Shown here: positions 60,447 through 64,000 of the stretch, one piece after another
Numbering within the stretch: position 1 is the first letter of the stretch
Layout of the letters: every line of letters starts with the position of its first letter
Assembly: GCF_010906925.1 (NCBI RefSeq)
Contig: NZ_VTVE01000004.1
Location: 124,001-188,000, forward strand
Length of the DNA: 64,000 bases
Origin: Pseudobutyrivibrio xylanivorans
GTDB lineage: Bacteria; Bacillota; Clostridia; Lachnospirales; Lachnospiraceae
Reading direction: 5' to 3'
Translations under genes and position numbers: made by a program
The notes under the pieces: model-generated
Databases searched by the model: none
What the model saw: the letters and a program-made list of their open reading frames with translations, nothing else
What the model was told of the DNA's origin: nothing

Positions 60447-61331
60447 ATGAATCAAAGTAACAGTAACAAAGGTAAGTATGTAACTTGGGTATTTCTACCA
60501 CTAATATTAGCTTTTATCATTCAACTAGCACTTGAGCTAATGGGATTGCAAGGCATAATGGTATATGTAATGGCTAGTTTTAAAGGCGGCTCATTTTCAG
60601 ATTTTAACCAAGAAGTCATGGGCAGGTTTCTTGGCCATGAATATCACAACCTTTTTTTGGTTACATACTCTATAGTTGCTATCCTTGTATTTGGATACAT
60701 CTATAAAAAGATGTTTAGATCAAATCAAAAATATAAACCATTTAACACATCGCTCAATCCATCCATGACAATTTGTGGAATGGCGATACTTACATTGGCA
60801 TTACAGTACATTTGTGTATACGTATTATTATCACTTGTTGTAGCTTTTCCAAAGTGGTATTTAGAATATGCAGAGTTACTGAAAGAAGCAGGGCTTGATT
60901 CATCCTTAAGTATTCCTATGGCTATATATGCTGTGATCCTTGGACCTATATGTGAAGAGTTGATTTTCAGAGGAGTTACTTTATCGGCTGCGCTGAAAGC
61001 TTTTCCAGTATCTATAGCAATTATTCTTCAGGCAGTAATGTTTGGAGCTTATCATCAGAATACAATTCAGGGTTGCTATACATTTGTTTTTGGTTTGGCC
61101 TTGGGATATGTGATGTATCTTTATGATGATTTGCTTGTTACGATTTTGATTCACATGGTATACAATATTTTTGGTACATATTTATCTGAATTATTGCCTA
61201 AGGGTGGTAGTACAGCTGTTTCCTATTTTGCTTGGTTTTTAGGATCTTTAATTGTTGGCTATTTTGCAATTGTTTTATTAAGAAGAGCTTCTGCAAAGGT
61301 TAACAATGTGGATGTTTCATCCGATATATAA
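60447..61331 (+). CDS. CPBP-family intramembrane metalloprotease
   Basis: 294 residues with about eight membrane segments. GPICEELIFRGVTLSAALKA gives the EExxxR motif, MFGAYHQN the Fxxx H motif and ILIHMVYNIFGTYLSE the HxxxN motif of CPBP (Abi) glutamic-type intramembrane proteases, homologous to Rce1. Bacterial members process bacteriocins, confer self-immunity or cut signal remnants; no bacteriocin gene is near. Start 13 nt after glgP stop, so possibly co-transcribed. Confidence 0.88.
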   Translation: MNQSNSNKGKYVTWVFLPLILAFIIQLALELMGLQGIMVYVMASFKGGSFSDFNQEVMGRFLGHEYHNLFLVTYSIVAILVFGYIYKKMFRSNQKYKPFNTSLNPSMTICGMAILTLALQYICVYVLLSLVVAFPKWYLEYAELLKEAGLDSSLSIPMAIYAVILGPICEELIFRGVTLSAALKAFPVSIAIILQAVMFGAYHQNTIQGCYTFVFGLALGYVMYLYDDLLVTILIHMVYNIFGTYLSELLPKGGSTAVSYFAWFLGSLIVGYFAIVLLRRASAKVNNVDVSSDI

Positions 61332-61354
61332 TTTGCACGGAAGTTTATCATAGG

Positions 61355-61387
61355 ACCAGGAAGGCCTTCGGGTTTTCCTGGTTTTTG
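61355..61387 (+). terminator. intrinsic terminator of glgP-CPBP unit
   Basis: ACCAGGAA (61355-61362) / TTCCTGGT (61375-61382) with an inner CC-TTC-GG loop, then TTTTT. Confidence 0.9.
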
Positions 61388-61463
61388 ATTTTATTCAAAA
61401 GCACCTATGATCTAGGAAAAGGGACTTTCCTTTATAAATCTTTTATTTATAGGAGGAAAGAAC

Positions 61464-62507
61464 ATGGTAATTCAAAACTCAGAGGTTTCTATGACCTCAA
61501 AAGCTAGCTTCGCTAGTGGAACCAGACTGTCTATTCAGTCAGAATCAAGACCCGTTTTCAATTTGGAGGAAGTACAGGTATTAGGAGGGGACGATGACTT
61601 TTTGTCCTCACTAAACTATGCTAAATCTGCAAAGGGAACGGTTCAGGAAGTGGGTGAATCAAACCCTGTCTTAAGTCCAGCTTCAAGTAGGAAAATTAAA
61701 CTTCATACTATGGAGTATTTGCTTAGGATGCTGCTTCTTGGTGGATTGTGGAATGAGGACAGCTCATTTGCAAAAATGTTTGGAGAGGAAATGTGTGATA
61801 CATCTCCTGCAGGTACATTAACAGAAATGCCTGGCCAAATGTTTGTTGAGACCACCAAGGTGTCTTATGCTTACTGGCAAAATCAAAGTGTCGAGTTCTC
61901 ATCAACGGGAACAGCAATAACCGCAGATGGAAGAAAGCTGAGCTTTGACTACAGCTTTGCAATGTCAGAATCATTCGTAGAAAAATATGATGTGACACAT
62001 ATTCATTTGAGAGAGTATGCAGACCCACTTGTTATCAATCTTGATGACAATCCAACCTCTATTTCTCCCCAGACATTTCTATTTGATTTGGATGCTGATG
62101 GAGAACTTGATGAAATCCACAACATCAAAAAAGGTTCAGGCTTTTTGGCTCTTGATAGAAATGAGGATGGAGAAATCAATGACGGAATTGAGCTGTTTGG
62201 AGCTAGAACTGGAGATGGTTTCAGAGAATTATCGGTATTTGATGAGGATGGCAATGGCTGGATAGATGAAAATGATAGCATATTTGCCAAGCTAAAAATT
62301 TTGACCATCAACGAAAAGGGCGAAAAGGAAACCTACGGATTAAGACAATCAGATGTGGGAGCAATATTCCTGGGACGAATTGATAGTGAATTTGTACACC
62401 ATGATGATGACAACCATGCCACGGCAGCAGTTAGAAAGTCAGGAATGTTTTTGCATGAAAGCGATGGACATGCAGGTGGAGTTCAACACGTAGACTTTGC
62501 CACGTAA
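61464..62507 (+). CDS. protein with Asp-rich calcium-binding loops
   Basis: 347 residues. Three EF-hand-like DxDxDG loops are visible in the C-terminal half: FDLDADGELDEI, LDRNEDGEINDGIELFG and FDEDGNGWIDENDSIF. The spacing and GDGFRELSVFDEDGNGW pattern match a calcium-binding domain found in large secreted bacterial proteins. No signal peptide, membrane segment or sorting motif is seen; the C-terminus is His/Asp-rich (VHHDDDNHATAAVR). It may be exported by a non-classical route or act inside as a calcium buffer or sensor. Strong ribosome site AGGAGGAAAGAAC and a hairpin AGGAAA/TTTCCT in the leader (61414-61431). Confidence 0.8.
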   Translation: MVIQNSEVSMTSKASFASGTRLSIQSESRPVFNLEEVQVLGGDDDFLSSLNYAKSAKGTVQEVGESNPVLSPASSRKIKLHTMEYLLRMLLLGGLWNEDSSFAKMFGEEMCDTSPAGTLTEMPGQMFVETTKVSYAYWQNQSVEFSSTGTAITADGRKLSFDYSFAMSESFVEKYDVTHIHLREYADPLVINLDDNPTSISPQTFLFDLDADGELDEIHNIKKGSGFLALDRNEDGEINDGIELFGARTGDGFRELSVFDEDGNGWIDENDSIFAKLKILTINEKGEKETYGLRQSDVGAIFLGRIDSEFVHHDDDNHATAAVRKSGMFLHESDGHAGGVQHVDFAT

Positions 62508-62530
62508 AATTTAAAACTAAGTGACATATA

Positions 62531-62569
62531 GAAAATCCTTGCACGTTTAGTGCAGGGGTTTTCTTTTTT
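62531..62569 (+). terminator. intrinsic terminator of calcium-loop protein gene
   Basis: GAAAATCCTTGCAC (62531-62544) pairs with GTGCAGGGGTTTTC (62550-62563) with two wobble-type mismatches, followed by TTTTTT. Confidence 0.9.
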
Positions 62570-62610
62570 ATTTAGAAAATAGCTATTGAAGATGTAGAAT
62601 ACCTATGGTA

Positions 62611-62639
62611 TATTAATCGTACTAGAAGTACGATTAATA
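62611..62639 (+). promoter_or_regulatory. perfect 13-bp inverted repeat before apbE-like gene
   Basis: TATTAATCGTACT - AGA - AGTACGATTAATA. It lies directly in front of AAAGGGGG (ribosome site) and over the expected transcription start. It could be an operator (TetR/MarR style half-sites CGTACT/AGTACG) or a leader hairpin. Confidence 0.7.
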
Positions 62640-62654
62640 GAAAGGGGGTACAAA

Positions 62655-63554
62655 ATGGAGGCGCAACAATGCTTTTACAGCATGAACAGTGTGATGTATG
62701 TCTATGTTGATTGTGATAAACAGGCTCAGGCAGATGATTTGATATTTCAAATAATAAAAACTGTTGGAAAGTTTGAAAGGAAATGGAGCTGCTTTGAAAA
62801 GGGCAGTGTAGTATCTAGGTTGAATCGTAGCAAAGATAGATGGATGCTCATAGAAAAAGACACCTTTGATTTATTGAAGAAAAGCTGTGAATACTCTTTA
62901 AATTCCAAAGGAAATTTTAGTCTCTTCTCAGGAGTTTACGCAAGTGTTTGGAAGGATGCCATTCTTAATGAAAAACTACCTGATGATCAGGTGATTAAGA
63001 ATTTAATTGGAAAGCAAAAAAATGCGAATCTCATTTTTAAATGGAGACTAGTAAAGCCCAATGACAACGATTTGATTGATTTGGGAGGTTGTGCTAAGGG
63101 ATACATTGCCCAGTACATAAAAGATAAGTTTGAAAATTTAAGTTACTTGCATAGCTTATTTTTGAATCTAGGTGGAAACATCATCACCTACTCCAGGGAT
63201 GAAAGCACATCAGATATCAAGATAATAAATCCTATAACAAATCAGGATATTTTGCTGGAGAAAATTAAAAATATTTCGATTGTGACATCAGGAGATTATA
63301 TCCAGAATTTTAGAAGAGATGGAAAGCTTTATCACCATATTATTGATATGAATACTGGGTATCCAGCTGATTCTCCTTTTTGTAGCGTGACGGTGATTGG
63401 CGATGATAGTTTTTTATGTGATTGTAGGGCTACTGATTTTTATGTGAGAGGTAATTCTGCTATGGAAGAATGCAATAAAAATCATATAGCTGCGATTTTT
63501 ATTTTAAAAAATGGTGATGTGTTAGCAAGTGAGAGTGCTAAACAATTTATTTAA
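62655..63554 (+). CDS. FAD:protein FMN transferase, ApbE family
   Basis: 299 residues. LIDLGGCAKGYIAQYI, LFLNLGGNIITYS, SIVTSGDYIQNF and YHHIIDMNTGYPA, plus CDCRATDFYV at the metal site, are the ApbE blocks. It attaches FMN to Thr of flavoprotein targets such as RnfG/NqrC-type or FMN-binding-domain proteins, using FAD and Mg. No lipoprotein signal, so it works inside the cell or on non-exported targets. Two further genes follow in the same direction with gaps under 25 nt. Confidence 0.9.
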   Translation: MEAQQCFYSMNSVMYVYVDCDKQAQADDLIFQIIKTVGKFERKWSCFEKGSVVSRLNRSKDRWMLIEKDTFDLLKKSCEYSLNSKGNFSLFSGVYASVWKDAILNEKLPDDQVIKNLIGKQKNANLIFKWRLVKPNDNDLIDLGGCAKGYIAQYIKDKFENLSYLHSLFLNLGGNIITYSRDESTSDIKIINPITNQDILLEKIKNISIVTSGDYIQNFRRDGKLYHHIIDMNTGYPADSPFCSVTVIGDDSFLCDCRATDFYVRGNSAMEECNKNHIAAIFILKNGDVLASESAKQFI

Positions 63555-63576
63555 TAATGATATGGAGGAGTTAGGT

Positions 63577-63906
63577 ATGTATTTATTTGATTTACTTAGG
63601 TATAAGAAGATGGTAAAAGGGATGATTGTGGATATTCCGGATTTATACACCATAGATGATGGTATATATGATGGAGCCTGTGATGCTTTGCTGATAAAAG
63701 CAAGAGTTAGAACAATCATAGAAAATCACAGGATTAAGAGTGTAGAGCTAATTGAACATGTTAATGAACGAGGTGCTGCAGCAGAAAAAATGATTGAATG
63801 GATTAATCAGGAAAAGAAATTCAATGTAGGAATGATTGCTGGCGCGTCAAATAGTTGCAAGGTAATGCTTAAGGCTATAGAGAATTCATTAAAGAGTGCA
63901 TCATAA
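63577..63906 (+). CDS. 109-residue protein of unknown function in apbE cluster
   Basis: MYLFDLLRYKKMVKGMIVDI from the ATG at 63577, which has GGAGGAG 7 nt upstream; upstream in-frame starts lack this. Mixed helix/strand, ends in NVGMIAGASNSCKVMLKAIE. No membrane segment or known motif. 22 nt after the apbE-like stop, 17 nt before the next gene. Function unknown; perhaps linked to flavinylated electron transfer. Confidence 0.75.
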   Translation: MYLFDLLRYKKMVKGMIVDIPDLYTIDDGIYDGACDALLIKARVRTIIENHRIKSVELIEHVNERGAAAEKMIEWINQEKKFNVGMIAGASNSCKVMLKAIENSLKSAS

Positions 63907-63923
63907 ATATTTTGGAGAAAACA

Positions 63924-64000
63924 ATGAAAGATAAAATAACATTCAAATCAATAACTTGTTTAATTGTGTTTTTAGGTGGACTTATATATGGAGCTAGGAC
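63924..64000 (+). CDS. partial gene, N-terminal signal/anchor sequence only
   Basis: ATG at 63924 behind TTTGGAGAAAACA. The 25 visible residues, MKDKITFKSITCLIVFLGGL then IYGAR, look like a signal peptide or membrane anchor. The position in an apbE cluster suggests an FMN-binding-domain protein, but the domain itself lies outside the window. Confidence 0.6.
   Translation, partial: MKDKITFKSITCLIVFLGGLIYGAR

Overview
The window looks like chromosomal DNA from a low-GC, Gram-positive, fermentative gut or rumen bacterium of the Lachnospiraceae (Butyrivibrio/Pseudobutyrivibrio type). This is inferred from AT-rich sequence, strong GGAGG ribosome sites, lipobox lipoproteins, plant-oligosaccharide and cellulose enzymes, an Fe-S L-serine dehydratase, the ACT/PFL-family gene pair, and c-di-GMP proteins with large sensory domains. 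No rRNA, tRNA, CRISPR array, IS transposase or prophage was found.

Layout. 1-8352: alpha-galactoside locus with a divergent AraC regulator (cut by the window edge), two GH36 alpha-galactosidases of different type, and a CUT1 binding protein with two permeases but no ATPase. 8396-10953: FliB-like gene, a 790-bp gene-free region and a flavodoxin-like gene. 11029-13832: leftward cluster of mgsA, a histidine phosphatase, a PHP phosphatase and a HAD hydrolase. 13966-14616: BirA-type operator and bioY. 14758-19178: membrane protein, then a Zn/Mn-type ABC transporter flanked by a small His/Cys protein and an OB-like lipoprotein. 19188-19908: giant imperfect inverted repeat. 19960-21588: SOS-type box with umuC-like and yolD-like genes. 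21617-31725: LacI-sensor GGDEF protein, RsiV-like lipoprotein, sdaAB/sdaAA, PAP2 protein, Mbeg1-like hydrolase, DUF3737 protein, MalY/PatB lyase. 31791-35523: PqqD-like protein with OPT transporter, a 64-aa protein with a folded leader, an XRE regulator with a basic partner, and a small acidic protein. 35559-46848: anchored GH5 cellulase, aminopeptidase P, polA, coaE, FtsA-like ATPase, WalJ-like hydrolase, ACT and PFL proteins. 47043-53870: HD-GYP protein, giant hybrid histidine kinase, S66 peptidase. 53991-64000: small membrane protein, ileS, glgP, CPBP protease, a Ca-loop protein, and an ApbE cluster running off the end.

The genes are mostly ordinary; the unusual content is non-coding. (1) At 9636-9923, ten YTACGG sites alternate strictly in orientation with centres 31, 31, 31, 32, 31, 21, 31, 41 and 31 bp apart, all close to whole helical turns. 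(2) At 19188-19908 there is a 721-bp imperfect palindrome whose left arm carries four back-to-back perfect hairpins absent from the right arm. (3) A repeat with the signature GGCTTG-N4-CGTAAC occurs four times at two loci (44997-45138; 57638-57875), and the copies differ by changes that keep base pairs intact. I do not recognise any of the three as a named element.
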